From Halocaridina rubra (taxonomy: Eukaryota > Arthropoda > Malacostraca > Decapoda > Atyidae), in assembly GCA_037179515.1 (NCBI GenBank), contig JAXCGZ010011579.1, positions 1 to 64,000 on the forward strand: 64,000 nucleotides of DNA, written 5' to 3'. The position numbers were made by a program, and so were the translations under genes. The first letter of the stretch is position 1. Each line of letters starts with the position of its first letter. Shown here in pieces: positions 47,548-58,650 of this stretch. The notes under the pieces are model-generated. The model was not told the DNA's origin and ran no database searches. It saw nothing but the letters and a program-made list of their open reading frames with translations.

Positions 47548-50376
47548 CTACAATTTATCATCAATGATTAAGCGTGCCCACAATTCTTTACCCCTTTGGG
47601 CAGCTTGACGTTCAGATCTTTCATAATCTGATGATTCCTCTTCATATACTTCTGACAACAGATATTCCCATGAGAGCCTTTCAGACCAAGCTCTCTGAAT
47701 AAGAATTTTTCCTCTTCTTAGTAAGGGTGATATTAGACCTAAGGGGTCCAAAATTATACCCACCAGTGATAGAAGTTTATGTTTGGTCAACACATCTTCT
47801 CTAGCCTTCAGACCTTCCAAAGACAACTTGTCTGTATTAACATTCCAGATTAAACTAAAGATTGATACTTTAGGAGATCTAGAATTTTCAGAAAGGCGCT
47901 GATCCAGTACCCTTTGAAGTCTTGCATTGTTGGAATTCAATGCTTGCAGTGATATTTTGGCCTTTTCCCACTCTACATCTGCAGTATTGCATATATCAAA
48001 CTGTTTCTCTTTACTGGTACAAGCATCCAACAAATTACCCACATGAACATTCTCCAATATTTCCTCCAACTGTTCTATTAGAGACTCCATTTGTCCAAAG
48101 GCACTCTGAAAATTGTGTAGGAGAGGAGTGTGGATAGGCTTCAAGGGAACAGAATCTCTAAAACTTTTAAGTGTAGTTTTATCTTCGTAACGCACTTCTT
48201 GCTTTACTCCAATACTCTCTGGCTCCCACAGCTTATAAACAGGCTCTATGGCCTCTTCAATCAACAACTTATTAACAGGCTCTATGGCCTCTGCAATCAG
48301 CAACTTATTAACAGGCACTATGGCCTCTTCAATCAACAACTTATTAACAGGCTCTATGGCCTCTTTAATCAACAACTTATTAACTGGCTTTATGGCCTCA
48401 TCAATCAACTCTTGTGTTGTAGTAGGCAATAACTGTGTTCCTACTCGCATAACAAGTTGGTTTTGTACACTACTGGACCCATGTTGAGTATCACGAGGAA
48501 TATGGCCATACAACATGACACCACCCGGTGTTTCCATCAAAGTATAGACATCCCACTTGTTAATACCACTAACAAACGGACTAAAATGTAAGGCACCAAT
48601 AACAATGCCAATGTTCTCCAGTACATCACTATAAATATCTTCATCAGCCAACTTGTGACCATTAGTCTTTAACACATTTGCAGCCTTTGCTAGTCCTGGA
48701 GTGTGGATGCTAATTACCATGTCATCAACTACGAGTAATTTAACTCTGGCTCTTCTTTTCCCCAATTTGATAACTACATTTACGACAGGAAAACTTCCTT
48801 TCTTCGTCTCAGAACGAAATGCATCAATACCAAGAGACATTTCATCTACTGGGCTTAATTTAAGCCTTTCAGCTAATTCCCTAGTTATAAAGGAACACTG
48901 GGAACCTGTATCAAAGAATAACCTAGTATTTACCCAAAGATTTCCCTTTGAGCTGCTTATTTTTCCACTTGCAGTAGGCAGAGCACATGAAGGTAAATTC
49001 GGCTTCACCATTTGCCTTTGTACTGCCTTCATAGTCATCACACCAACATGTTTCTTGTCCTTTTCTGAGTCAGAATGTTCTTGCTTATTGCTTGACTCAT
49101 CTATATTTGAACCATTTTCTGACTGTTCATTCAGAAATGAAGGTTCTTCAAACCTTCTACGAAAATATGACTCTTGTTCATAACACAAGGCTGCATGATG
49201 ACCATTTTTCTTACACTTCTTACAGTTTAACTGAGTGTAACATTTATTTGCATAATGCCCTGACTGAGTACATCTCAGACATTTGTTATTGTCTCTCAAT
49301 TTGTCTCTGCGTTCATTTATGCTTACTACTTTATTACACTGTTCAGACTTATGACCTTGCCAACCACAGAATACACATTCTGTTTTACTATTTACTATAT
49401 TTGCAGTAGCACCATAACTACCCACATTCTTTTTATAGAACTGTATCTCATCTCTCTGGGAGGTTTGGGTCTCTCCCTTTGTGTTACCTTTTGTATTGTT
49501 GCCCTCTATATGATATACATATTTTCCCAGTTCCTTCAAGAGGGTTTCATATGTAGGATATTTTGTGTCTATTTTCATGCTAATCCAGTTCTCAACATCT
49601 TCTGGCAATTTCATCATCACGAGTTCTGAAAACACCCAATCAGTATTCTTCATGTCTCTATAATTTTTCAGACTTCGAGTAATGGCTTCTACTTCCTGCT
49701 TGAACTTAAAAAGTGATGAATAATGAGAAGAAGGAGTTGGTAACTTTACCAATTTCCTCATTAAATTTCGTACAATCCTGTCCTTGCTGGCATAAACAGC
49801 TTGTAGCTGTTGAATGCATTCATCATAACTCTCACTAGCAACAGGATATCCCTTTATGGTGTCTTTTGCATCTCCTTTAAGGGCATTTCTTAAGATGGTA
49901 AACTTTGTCATAGTTGCCATAGAAGTACTATGTACTAAACTATCGAACGTATCCCAAAACTCGTGCCATTCATCATAGTTTCCTGAGAACTGTGGTATTT
50001 TTACTTCAGGAAATTTCGGTGTGGGTTGCCCACTGGGGAGGCTTGAACTCTCGGAACTAGGAGCTCTAGTACTCTTCATAGTTCCTAACTTACGAATCCG
50101 TTCTAGGGCAGCTAAGCTAATATTATTTACTGTTTCAGCTAGATTGTCATGTTCTGTATCCTCCTCTTCAGAATCCCTTTTAAGGGGCTTATACTCGATA
50201 TATTCTTCATATTTCCTATCATATCTTCCAAATCTTTCTGTTAGCGTATGATGACATCTTTCTAAATAATTAACAACAAGTGTCTCATCATCTTTGGCAA
50301 GTTCTGTTTGACACTGAACACAATCACGTTGAACCAATTCCCGAAGGCGTTTTAATGCCTCAGGTTTAACCGACAT
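47548..50376 (-). CDS. BEL/Pao Gag-protease fused to a pol remnant, 942 aa, open frame
   Basis: Start MSVKPEALKRL at 50,376; the frame is open 12 codons further, but this start fits the family. N-terminal helical region; DUF1759-type gag core at about 120-300 (KIPQFSGNYDEWHEFWDTF, WVFSELVMMKLPEDVENWI). Three CX2CX4HX4C zinc knuckles begin at C334, C366 and C385. Aspartic protease (DUF1758 type) has D489-T-G in LFFDTGSQCSFITRELA. Five 12-residue repeats (EAIEPVNKLLI) lie at about 659-717. The rest is a stub of the A17/RT-connection region (LGLISPLL, LIWNVNTDKLSLEG, ILIQRAWSERLSWEYL). The YVDD core, RNase H and integrase are absent, yet the joint is in frame. Gag would assemble particles and package the element RNA. 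Confidence 0.85.
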   Translation of the reverse strand: MSVKPEALKRLRELVQRDCVQCQTELAKDDETLVVNYLERCHHTLTERFGRYDRKYEEYIEYKPLKRDSEEEDTEHDNLAETVNNISLAALERIRKLGTMKSTRAPSSESSSLPSGQPTPKFPEVKIPQFSGNYDEWHEFWDTFDSLVHSTSMATMTKFTILRNALKGDAKDTIKGYPVASESYDECIQQLQAVYASKDRIVRNLMRKLVKLPTPSSHYSSLFKFKQEVEAITRSLKNYRDMKNTDWVFSELVMMKLPEDVENWISMKIDTKYPTYETLLKELGKYVYHIEGNNTKGNTKGETQTSQRDEIQFYKKNVGSYGATANIVNSKTECVFCGWQGHKSEQCNKVVSINERRDKLRDNNKCLRCTQSGHYANKCYTQLNCKKCKKNGHHAALCYEQESYFRRRFEEPSFLNEQSENGSNIDESSNKQEHSDSEKDKKHVGVMTMKAVQRQMVKPNLPSCALPTASGKISSSKGNLWVNTRLFFDTGSQCSFITRELAERLKLSPVDEMSLGIDAFRSETKKGSFPVVNVVIKLGKRRARVKLLVVDDMVISIHTPGLAKAANVLKTNGHKLADEDIYSDVLENIGIVIGALHFSPFVSGINKWDVYTLMETPGGVMLYGHIPRDTQHGSSSVQNQLVMRVGTQLLPTTTQELIDEAIKPVNKLLIKEAIEPVNKLLIEEAIVPVNKLLIAEAIEPVNKLLIEEAIEPVYKLWEPESIGVKQEVRYEDKTTLKSFRDSVPLKPIHTPLLHNFQSAFGQMESLIEQLEEILENVHVGNLLDACTSKEKQFDICNTADVEWEKAKISLQALNSNNARLQRVLDQRLSENSRSPKVSIFSLIWNVNTDKLSLEGLKAREDVLTKHKLLSLVGIILDPLGLISPLLRRGKILIQRAWSERLSWEYLLSEVYEEESSDYERSERQAAQRGKELWARLIIDDKL
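48228..48410. repeat. 36-bp minisatellite within the BEL/Pao frame
   Basis: Five units of a CAACTTATTAACAGGC...ATGGCCTC type, each encoding 12 residues (EAIxPVNKLLIx). The 36-bp length keeps the reading frame. Confidence 0.85.
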
Positions 50377-51130
50377 ATTGAGAAAGTAAATAGAACATAA
50401 AACAACAAACAAATAATTGATGCAATTTTATCATCAAAGAATCCACGATCTTCTTTGTACATCCACAATGCAACAAACATTCACTCTGTAAAGAGTATCA
50501 AAGCACAATCTTCCAAATCTCAAGATAATAACATACAGTTATTTAATTCCGTCAATTATGACGCCAATCCTCAAAGTGTAAAACACACTTTTCATCAGAT
50601 TAGAACGACACTGTTAAGTCAGCAACAGTAAATGGAAAGTGTAATGCAAACCACACTGTTCCTCAAATAAACGACACTGTGCACCTAGCAGTAGGTGGGT
50701 CACTACCATCTGTTTATTTACATAAACAAAGGAATCAATACGACATTCTAGACATCGTTAAATGGGAAATATGTAAACACACAAATCCCTAAAAACCACT
50801 GTTCACCCAGCCGAAATTGGGTACTAATATCCAAATTACTTAAAGGACGCTCAACTACAAAAGTATATTTCGTTTCCACAGATAGAGAAACGCTTTATCC
50901 ACGTGGGAAATGGCTTCTCTTATTTATTTCAACAACCACTTAAATTTCAAAGTTATATTTGCAATATTCATGCAAATACATGCAATGCTCCTCCCTGTTT
51001 TCGCTGAAATATGGGCGATTTTAACCGTAGAGTTTTACACTAACTTCCTACAAGGTGGGAGCTTATCTAAAATGTACACTATTTTCACCATTACCACACC
51101 AATTCTCATCCGGTTCGAAGGACCAAAAGC
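50377..51130 (-). promoter_or_regulatory. BEL/Pao leader with primer-binding site
   Basis: Non-coding leader between the 5' LTR and the start codon. Next to the LTR the minus strand reads TTTGGTCCTTCGAACCGG (51,127 down to 51,110), a TGG-containing tRNA 3'-end-like complement. The GGTCCTTCGA-type site matches the T-arm style of BEL primers as I recall them, without a search. Confidence 0.5.
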
Positions 51131-52183
51131 TGTGGAGGATTTCCTGTGTGTTATTTACCCTTCGATCTTATAACCCCCTAAATTCGGAAATCCTGACACG
51201 GCTTCAGTAGAGGCCTACCACGATCTCAAAATTAAATCCTCTACCATAAATATAATTAATATTATATGCATAGACATACATGCAAATATTTTATAAGGGG
51301 GTTTATGAACTGCTGATATGTGAATATTTAAATAAACTCTCCTCACCTTAAATTAAAACTTTCTCATGCAGAATAATACATTTTCTAACATACATTCTAC
51401 CTACGAGTGTCCAATTAAATGAGCTCATTCTGTCCCTCACACGTAGTTATAAATATTGTTAGAAATAAGGTAAATCTGCATTGCATCTGTACTCATCTAT
51501 CCGGATAACCCTGATGTCGTCAGCAATCACGGGATTCCCAATCAAACTTATTGAATATCTTCTGATCCACGTATCTCTATCACGTTTTTTACTTGAGTGT
51601 CTCGTATCATCTCACGAGTACAACTAATTACTCTTTAACAAACTTATAAGTACTGTCAATAAACACAGTAAAAATGAGTGCCTCGTAGCATCTCACGACA
51701 GCAACTAACTACTCTTTAATAAACTTATAAGTACTGTCAACAAACACAGTAAAAATGAGTGCCTCGTAGCATCTCACGAGTACAACTAACTTTTTGTAAG
51801 CAAGTCCCACAAACTCCTCTCATTTGTTGGAGTCCTTGGTACTAGGACTAAGTTGAGTTATGACTTGCTTACAACGGTTCTTTGTTCAACGAGGCAGGCG
51901 ATGCAATAAGCGTTATCAAGGAGGTGTAGGGTTAATGGCTAAAATCCATTAGTGACGTACATTCCTTTCTCCAAGTCTTCTACAGCCAGCCTCCCTAATG
52001 AACTACACATTATACATACGAATATACGTGTATACATGATAGAAATTAATAGGTATACATACTAAGTGTAAAATATACATTCATGCACTTACGTTACAAA
52101 CGTTACAATAAATGAAACCAAATGCAAAATAACACTTACATAATGTACGTAGAAATAAACTGTCTTGAAATATATTCAAGACA
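51131..52183 (-). repeat. BEL/Pao 5' LTR
   Basis: About 1,053 bp. Small differences from the 3' LTR include CTTTCTCATGCAG against CTTCCTCATCCAG and TTGAGTGTC against TTGATTGTC. Confidence 0.9.
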
Positions 52184-52330
52184 TTACGACTGGACTCCAG
52201 TCCTCTTCAGGTACAAATGAATCGACATATACAAAGCTCTGGATAATCCCCGATAGGATTATCTTCAAAGCTCAGGTCAGGTGGACGGTCATTTGGCATA
52301 ATCTTCCTAATATATATTATTGGCATAATC

Positions 52331-53344
<1,014 letters not shown>

Positions 53345-54400
53345 ATGTGGCCGAGAGAAGTTCTGCCTTCGAGTTTTTATCTGGTCCTCGGTTTTACTGT
53401 ATGTGTATTGGCAGTGCCATTTGACACGCCATGCAAAATAGTGCGGGGTGATGTGGAGTACGACCTCGGCGAACTAGCGGCAAGAGATTACTGGTACATG
53501 AAATTGACTTCACACACGGAGCTGACAAGGGAAATTTACCTAAGTATTTGTCATCCCCTTAGAAATGCTCCTAGTTCGTGTGCTGGTGGCAATTCTGGAG
53601 TGTGTGAAGTGACGATTTCAGACAATGCTGAGAATGGCACTAGGGTATTCAGGAATGCAGGAAATGTCCCTTCAGAGTTTAGTGTCTCGCGTTACGATTC
53701 GATAGAATATGTCTTTAAGAATGGCGAAAAGTGCACAAAAACGGGACGGGATATGAATTATGTAACAGAAGTTCATTTGATGTGCCCTCCTGGGAAAAAG
53801 CAAGGTATGGACCCTTTTATGATGAGCGCTAGTGGATGTTCCTATTTTATTGTTTGGATGACCAGAGCAGCCTGTCCAAAGAAAGTGACCTTTTTTAATG
53901 TGACGTCATGTACAGTGAAGTTTTTAAACTCTGACCAAATCCTAAACCTACACGCACTCCATTCTTTGTCGTATTACAATGTATCTAGTGCTGATGCTAA
54001 GTACGAAATGAATATATGTGGTCCGGTAATCAACGGCAGTTGTGGGAAGGAGAATGCCACTGTTTGTGAAGTGGTCCAAGGTTCTGATCCGGTCATACTA
54101 GGCACAACTCAAAATATGGAACTCACCTGGAAAAATGATATTCTTAATCTTGAGTATACACTCGGTAACAAAGTTGTGGAAGTACAGCTGTTTTGTGAGA
54201 GGTCTGCAATAACACCACAAATATATTTTGTTTCCAAAAATGGTACAAAAATAATTTTTAGTGTAAAATCATCAGCTGTATGCACACCTGAAAAGCCACA
54301 GTGCGTCATTAGCGACATGAAAGGAAATACTTTTGATTTACGGCCATTACACAAAGAGATAGGCAACTGGCGAATTATACCCACTAGAGATGAGTTTAGG
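53345..54400 (+). CDS. Cation-independent mannose-6-phosphate receptor-like protein (IGF2R/LERP family), exon 1
   Basis: A type I membrane receptor that in this family sorts lysosomal hydrolases between Golgi and endosomes. The exon encodes 352 residues: a signal peptide (hydrophobic 9-23, cleavage probably near VLA-VPFD) and successive MRH/CIMR repeats. Repeat 1 is about 28-178 (C30 to C177, ending FIVWMTRAACP) and repeat 2 about 186-313 (C189 to C313). Repeat 3 starts near C320 (CVISDMKGNTFDL). Six NxS/T sequons (97, 185, 212, 230, 237, 299) fit a secreted or lumenal domain. The exon ends DEFR at a strong donor (AGG|GTAAGT, 54,400/54,401), phase 0; the apparent extension to 54,439 is intronic. 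Start chosen as the first ATG, directly before the signal peptide. Confidence 0.88.
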
Positions 54401-54492
54401 GTAAGTCCAGAAAATACTCACCCAGCCTTCTTGCTGTAATGTTTTTATATTAGTGTATTTATTATATACAGTATTTAGAAACCTGATCAATT

Positions 54493-54635
54493 TGAGCAGC
54501 AGTAGTACAGTAGTTAGAGCACTCAATTCGGTAAGTGTCAAGCTGTTCCTTAAATACACTGTGGAACGTTAGGAAGGGCATCCATCCTTAATTTCCCAGC
54601 TCTGACCAGTCTGTCTGCCTATAGTCGAGTGGGGT
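54493..54635 (+). repeat. tRNA-derived SINE copy a
   Basis: Head AGTAGTACAGTAGTTAGAGC resembles a pol III A box. The body AGGAAGGGCATCCATCC, then TTAATTTCCCAGCTCTGACC (54,571-54,607), is shared with the other copies. Confidence 0.6.
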
Positions 54636-54825
54636 TTATTTAGTGACAAATAGAACATTTCCAGTTACACAGTAGACTTTTGTAAAAAAAAAAAAATGGC
54701 AAAGCAGTTTTAAAATACTGTACTTGATTTGATAATTTTTGCTTCCCTCAAAGAACGTATGTTTGATTTGTACGAAACCTGCAGAGAAGCAGTGCTTAAA
54801 TAATTTTTATATGTGAAAGCCAAAG

Positions 54826-54875
54826 CTATTTCCCCATCTTAAACATGTCTGTGCTCACCTCTTTCAAATGGGAAC
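54826..54875 (+). repeat. SINE body fragment
   Basis: CTATTTCCCCATCTTAAACA and TGTCTGTGCTCACCTCTTTC match the distal part of copy e (TTATTTCCCTAGCTTTAACC, CCTGTGTTCACCCCTTTTC). Confidence 0.45.
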
Positions 54876-55064
54876 TAATTGTGATGCATAAAGGATATTT
54901 TGGAAAGTGTTTTAAAGAAAAAACAATATCCAATGTCAATTCTTATTCAAGAGTTGAATGTATATGCTGTTAAGCCATCCTCTTTTTCGTATTATTGGAT
55001 ATTCAGTTCTGTGAATGTTGTTTTTTGCTGTTTTATATTTCAGTAGTATTCCCCAGTACGATGT

Positions 55065-55200
55065 TGTGGACACAGACTAGTTGGAGCTTGGGAATTATAG
55101 CGCGATGCCCTTCCTAATAGCCAACGTTTGTCTTGATCACGGGTTTGTCTCTTTCCAAGTTTAGGGCTTTGACTACTGCGCTACCTCGCTATCTATCCAG
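55065..55200 (-). repeat. tRNA-derived SINE copy b
   Basis: On the minus strand, a head with A-box-like GGTAGCGCAGTAGTCAAAGC and a B-box-like region (ACAAACCCGTGATCAAG) is followed by the body AGGAAGGGCATCGCGC and TATAATTCCCAAGCTCC. Confidence 0.6.
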
Positions 55201-56459
55201 TTCAGCCAATGATGAAATAAGTAATGAATCACAGAGAAGTTTTGCTGTTTCCAAAGATTTTTTTGAAAGACAAACTGGAAATCTTTACCTACTTTTTTTA
55301 TTAAACTTAAATGTCTTCCAATGTTAGCCTTTTCAAGCAGGTGGAATAATAATATTGTACTTATGATGTTTGAAATGGGCCAGGTTCAAGAAAAATTCTT
55401 AGGTACACAAACGCAACTAGGCTGCAATCTATAAGTAACTAGAGTGGTCACCAAAGTTCAGGCATGACCTCATTGTCTGTTAGTCAAAAATGTTGTGGGA
55501 TAGCAAATTTGATAATAACTGAAAATATCTGTTAGGCTTTCTACTCTTGTTAATCCATTTTTATTACTGGCCTTTGCAGAAATGATTATATCTGTTTGCT
55601 AGTTTAACTAAAAAGACTAACTTTTTAAATAGCTTATAGCTTTTCATACAGCTTAAGCAGGCATGTGTCCTTCAAAGGTGTGTTATCCATCATTGATATG
55701 GCTTACTCACTGGTTTATTTAGTTTCTTAACACATTTTTTAAAAGATGCTCTGGTCAGTGATTGAAGTTTCTTTTGCCTTTTCTCTCCTCAAAAATAAAC
55801 TATATATTAAAGGGTGACACATGCGCAGTAACATTGTCTTTTTGTAGCATCCTGGTCTTGTTTCTCACTCATTGTCCCCATCAAGTGCAAAATATTCATG
55901 CAAAATGCATTGCTGACTGTCTAACATCATGAAAAAGATCATAATGAATGAAAAGATGATCAACATTCTTATAAAAATTCATTGACTCTTGAAGTGCTTA
56001 TTTTACTTGCATTGATGTTTTTTGTTTCATCATCGTAGCTACACTCAGAGAGTTTATTTTGACGTTTAAATAATCACACAGATGTTGACTGCCTGGTACA
56101 TAGTTCTATCTTTCCTTTTCTGTAATTACTCTAGTATTGTTACAGTGTAAATTATCCTCTTTTTCATGGTTAAAATTATTTGGAACATACTCTTGCATTT
56201 GTCTAATCCTTCATAAACTGTATGAACTCTTGAGCGATTGTATGTTATGGATCACATTGAGCCTTACAAAAAGATCAGCGTTCAGAGATGTAGACTGCCA
56301 TCGAGATTTGAGATTCTCTGGTAGATATTTTATCCAGTTTGAAATGCTGGTACCACTCATGGCATTGCATACAGCTCAAGGGATGCCTCGCAAAGCCAGC
56401 TGCGGTGTTTATGTTTACATTATCTGTATCTTTATTAATCTTTATAATGGAGTTGGACA

Positions 56460-56590
56460 CAGACGGATTATGTCTGGGGAATTAAAACTGGATACCCTTC
56501 CTGTGCCCCATGGTAGACTCGATCGAGAGTCTGTTCACTCCTCAGTCGAGTATTCTGGCCAATACACCACTGTGGTTCCCAGCCCATAAA
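56460..56590 (-). repeat. tRNA-derived SINE copy c
   Basis: Minus strand: head TGGTGTATTGGCCAGAATAC then CTCGACTGAGGAG, followed by GGCACAGGAAGGGTATCCAG and TTTTAATTCCCC. The same head motif (GAATRCTCGACT) occurs in copy d. Confidence 0.6.
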
Positions 56591-56879
56591 TGTTTTCCTC
56601 AGTTTAAGCAGAATTTTACCAAAAGACATTGCTTTTCATTATTCAGATCCCAACAAATTCCCAGTCGCACTGCGTACATGTCACTCTGCTTTGTGTAGTT
56701 TGATGACTGATTGACTTTAACATATGTTGCTAATGTCAGCTTTAAGCTGACCTAGGTCATTGTTACATGAGATGTTATATCAGTAATAGAATATGCCATG
56801 ATTGTTTATTTGCTGCTGTTTTCATATTTTGAAGCTCTGTAAAAATTATATTCCTCTTATGTGTCACTATTAGTCTCCT

Positions 56880-56975
56880 ATATATAGGGTGGATGCAGAC
56901 TGTGTCTGAAGAATTCAGACTGTCGACTCCTGAGTCGAGCATTCTAACAATTCGGTTACCTTGGCCCCCAATTCT
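56880..56975 (-). repeat. tRNA-derived SINE copy d (head only)
   Basis: Minus strand: GGTAACCGAATTGTTAGAAT then GCTCGACTCAGGAGTCGA. This is a tRNA-Leu/Ser-like A-box and anticodon-arm layout, with a weak B box (GTCTGAATTC). The body is missing, and the sequence is too degraded to be a tRNA gene. Confidence 0.55.
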
Positions 56976-57084
56976 GAAGTGCTCTATATTTAAACTAATA
57001 TGAGCTTGTGAATAAAACAATATTTTATGTTCTTGAAAGCTTCTACTTCTCATAATTTGATCTCTATTGTGCCATGTGTTAAGG

Positions 57085-57290
57085 CTACATGTGTCAGTTA
57101 ATAAGAGCGCTAGCACACGTGCTCTCATCCCCCTTACAAAGGAGGATGGCCAGGTCTAAGCAAAAGCCTTTGTCACTCTGAAAGTGACAAACCCTTATTA
57201 GAGCCTACTGCAGGGTGGTAGAAAGGGTATCCAGCCTTATTTCCCTAGCTTTAACCTGCCTGTGTTCACCCCTTTTCACAGCAAACAAAC
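57085..57290 (+). repeat. tRNA-derived SINE copy e
   Basis: Body AGAAAGGGTATCCAGCC, TTATTTCCCTAGCTTTAACC and TGCCTGTGTTCACCCC at 57,221-57,274. The head is unclear. Confidence 0.5.
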
Positions 57291-57746
57291 CACAAACAAT
57301 TGTAAAATTATATTTAACCTTTATGTTGCTACATAATTTTCTCTACTAAGAGTCATTATTTGCTAGATTTTAAATCGTAGAATAGTATATAATAACTACT
57401 ACAAATACTCTCCTTTTTTAATAATTTAGGCTATGCTAATACCTGATAGAAAAATACTGAATGACAGGTCAAACTTAAATTTGTATTTTTAATGAGATCA
57501 GTGGAGGAAAACTCATTAGATACTCCCTCTTGTAACACATATTTTCCTGTAAATATGTGTGGGCAGATAAATAAATTTTGAATTTATACTTTTAATTAGA
57601 TGAAAGAAATCAGTATTTTCTCTATTAACAGGCTATTTATTACATAGATTGTGTGGAGCAATCAGTGATGAGTGGTGCCATATGTTTGTATTTTTAATTA
57701 GAGAAAAAGAAGGAAAACTTTCAATAAATATTTTCCCCTTCAACAG

Positions 57747-57924
57747 TTTGAGTATTACGTAAATATTTGTGGGGAGGTTAATGATGACTTGTCCTACCAC
57801 TGCCCCCCTGGACCCATTGGAGCCTGCCAAACAAGTATTGGTGCAAAAACTTCGTACAACATGGGTTTTCTGACTTCGCATCCTACAGTTAATCGCGATG
57901 GCTCAATCACTGTTTTATATACAG
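57747..57924 (+). CDS. Mannose-6-phosphate receptor-like protein, exon 2
   Basis: 178 bp between an acceptor (CCCCTTCAACAG|TTT) and a donor (ACAG|GTAAGA). It continues phase 0 from exon 1 with FEYYVNICGEVNDDLSYHCP, then GACQTSIGAKTSY and DGSITVLYTG. The YxxNICG and LxYTG motifs are those of MRH repeat 3. The Gln after Cys (GACQ) matches the position of the ligand-binding Gln in family members that bind mannose 6-phosphate, while repeats 1 and 2 have Glu there (GVCEV, TVCEV). Ends in phase 1. Confidence 0.85.
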
Positions 57925-58650
57925 GTAAGAACATGCCTGCAATACTGTACCATTTTATATACAGTATTTTTATTTATTTCTATCTTCTCTTTATCCTTTT
58001 CCTCACCAAACTGTATCCCCTATTGAAGCCATCTGGATTACCTATTGTCTTTGGATTTTCCTGCTGGGCTTGTTACTTGATGCATAATAATGTGATAATA
58101 TTATATAATTTTTTTAATCTATTTTTATATAAATGAGTTCTTACATGGATATTAAGAGACTGTGAACTTTGAATTTAAATTGATTCTTAGCTCTTGTCTA
58201 GACAGGTAAATATCCTTCGCTCTTTCCCTTTTCTTTCTCCTTTCTTCCTTTGATCACCAGAAGGTAATATTACAGATCCTGAGCTGTGTGAAGACCTACC
58301 ATGTTCCATATAACAGACTGGTTGAGCTCTTGCATCCTTCAAGATGGGTTATCCATCTTGTAAAGATGGATAACCCCCAGAACCCTATGTATAGTTAAAT
58401 AAACCCATAAATTGTTGGGATAGGTTAAGTTTAGTTAGGTGACTTGCCTTGGAAATGTGCATAGCCCTGTAACGTCCTGGGATGACTCTTCTTTACAAGA
58501 TCCAAAAAACTTCCCAGTGCAAATGGAGAGATCCCCAACTTAAAATATTCCACTGTTATGACAGAGACCCATAAATTATTAAATTATTGATAAATCTATT
58601 TTTCAACCTACCTGGCTTGTGTGGTAAATTTAAACTTCGCTCGCTGACCA
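57925..58650 (+). other. Intron 2 of the receptor gene, proximal part
   Basis: It contains a strong pyrimidine tract plus CACCAG at 58,218-58,260 followed by 17 open codons in the right phase (see findings), and a perfect 14-bp hairpin at 58,346-58,376. Otherwise no feature. The intron probably runs beyond the window. Confidence 0.55.

Larger units (their letters stand above)
46446..52183 (-). mobile_element. BEL/Pao LTR retrotransposon, young internal-deletion derivative
   Basis: LTRs at 46,446-47,499 and 51,131-52,183 begin TGTGGAGGATTTCC and end TTCAAGACA. Both outer flanks carry TTACG (46,441-46,445 and 52,184-52,188), an exact 5-bp target duplication. The LTRs differ at only about ten or so positions by eye. 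The interior (3.6 kb) encodes one open frame with gag and protease but lacks the RT catalytic core, RNase H and integrase. The element is young but must depend on a helper for movement. Confidence 0.9.
54401..57746 (+). other. Intron 1 of the receptor gene
   Basis: 3,346 bp from GTAAGT to TTTTCCCCTTCAACAG. It contains several members of a tRNA-derived SINE family listed separately and a poly-A run at 54,690. No coding exon was recognised in between. Confidence 0.8.

Noticed and set aside
48701..49183. 160-aa plus-strand frame
   Set aside because: Antisense to the BEL/Pao Gag-protease frame, which has clear zinc knuckles and a DTG site.
56880..56975. tRNA gene
   Set aside because: A-box and anticodon-arm-like parts are present, but the B box is degraded, the acceptor stem does not pair, and the sequence belongs to a repeated SINE family.
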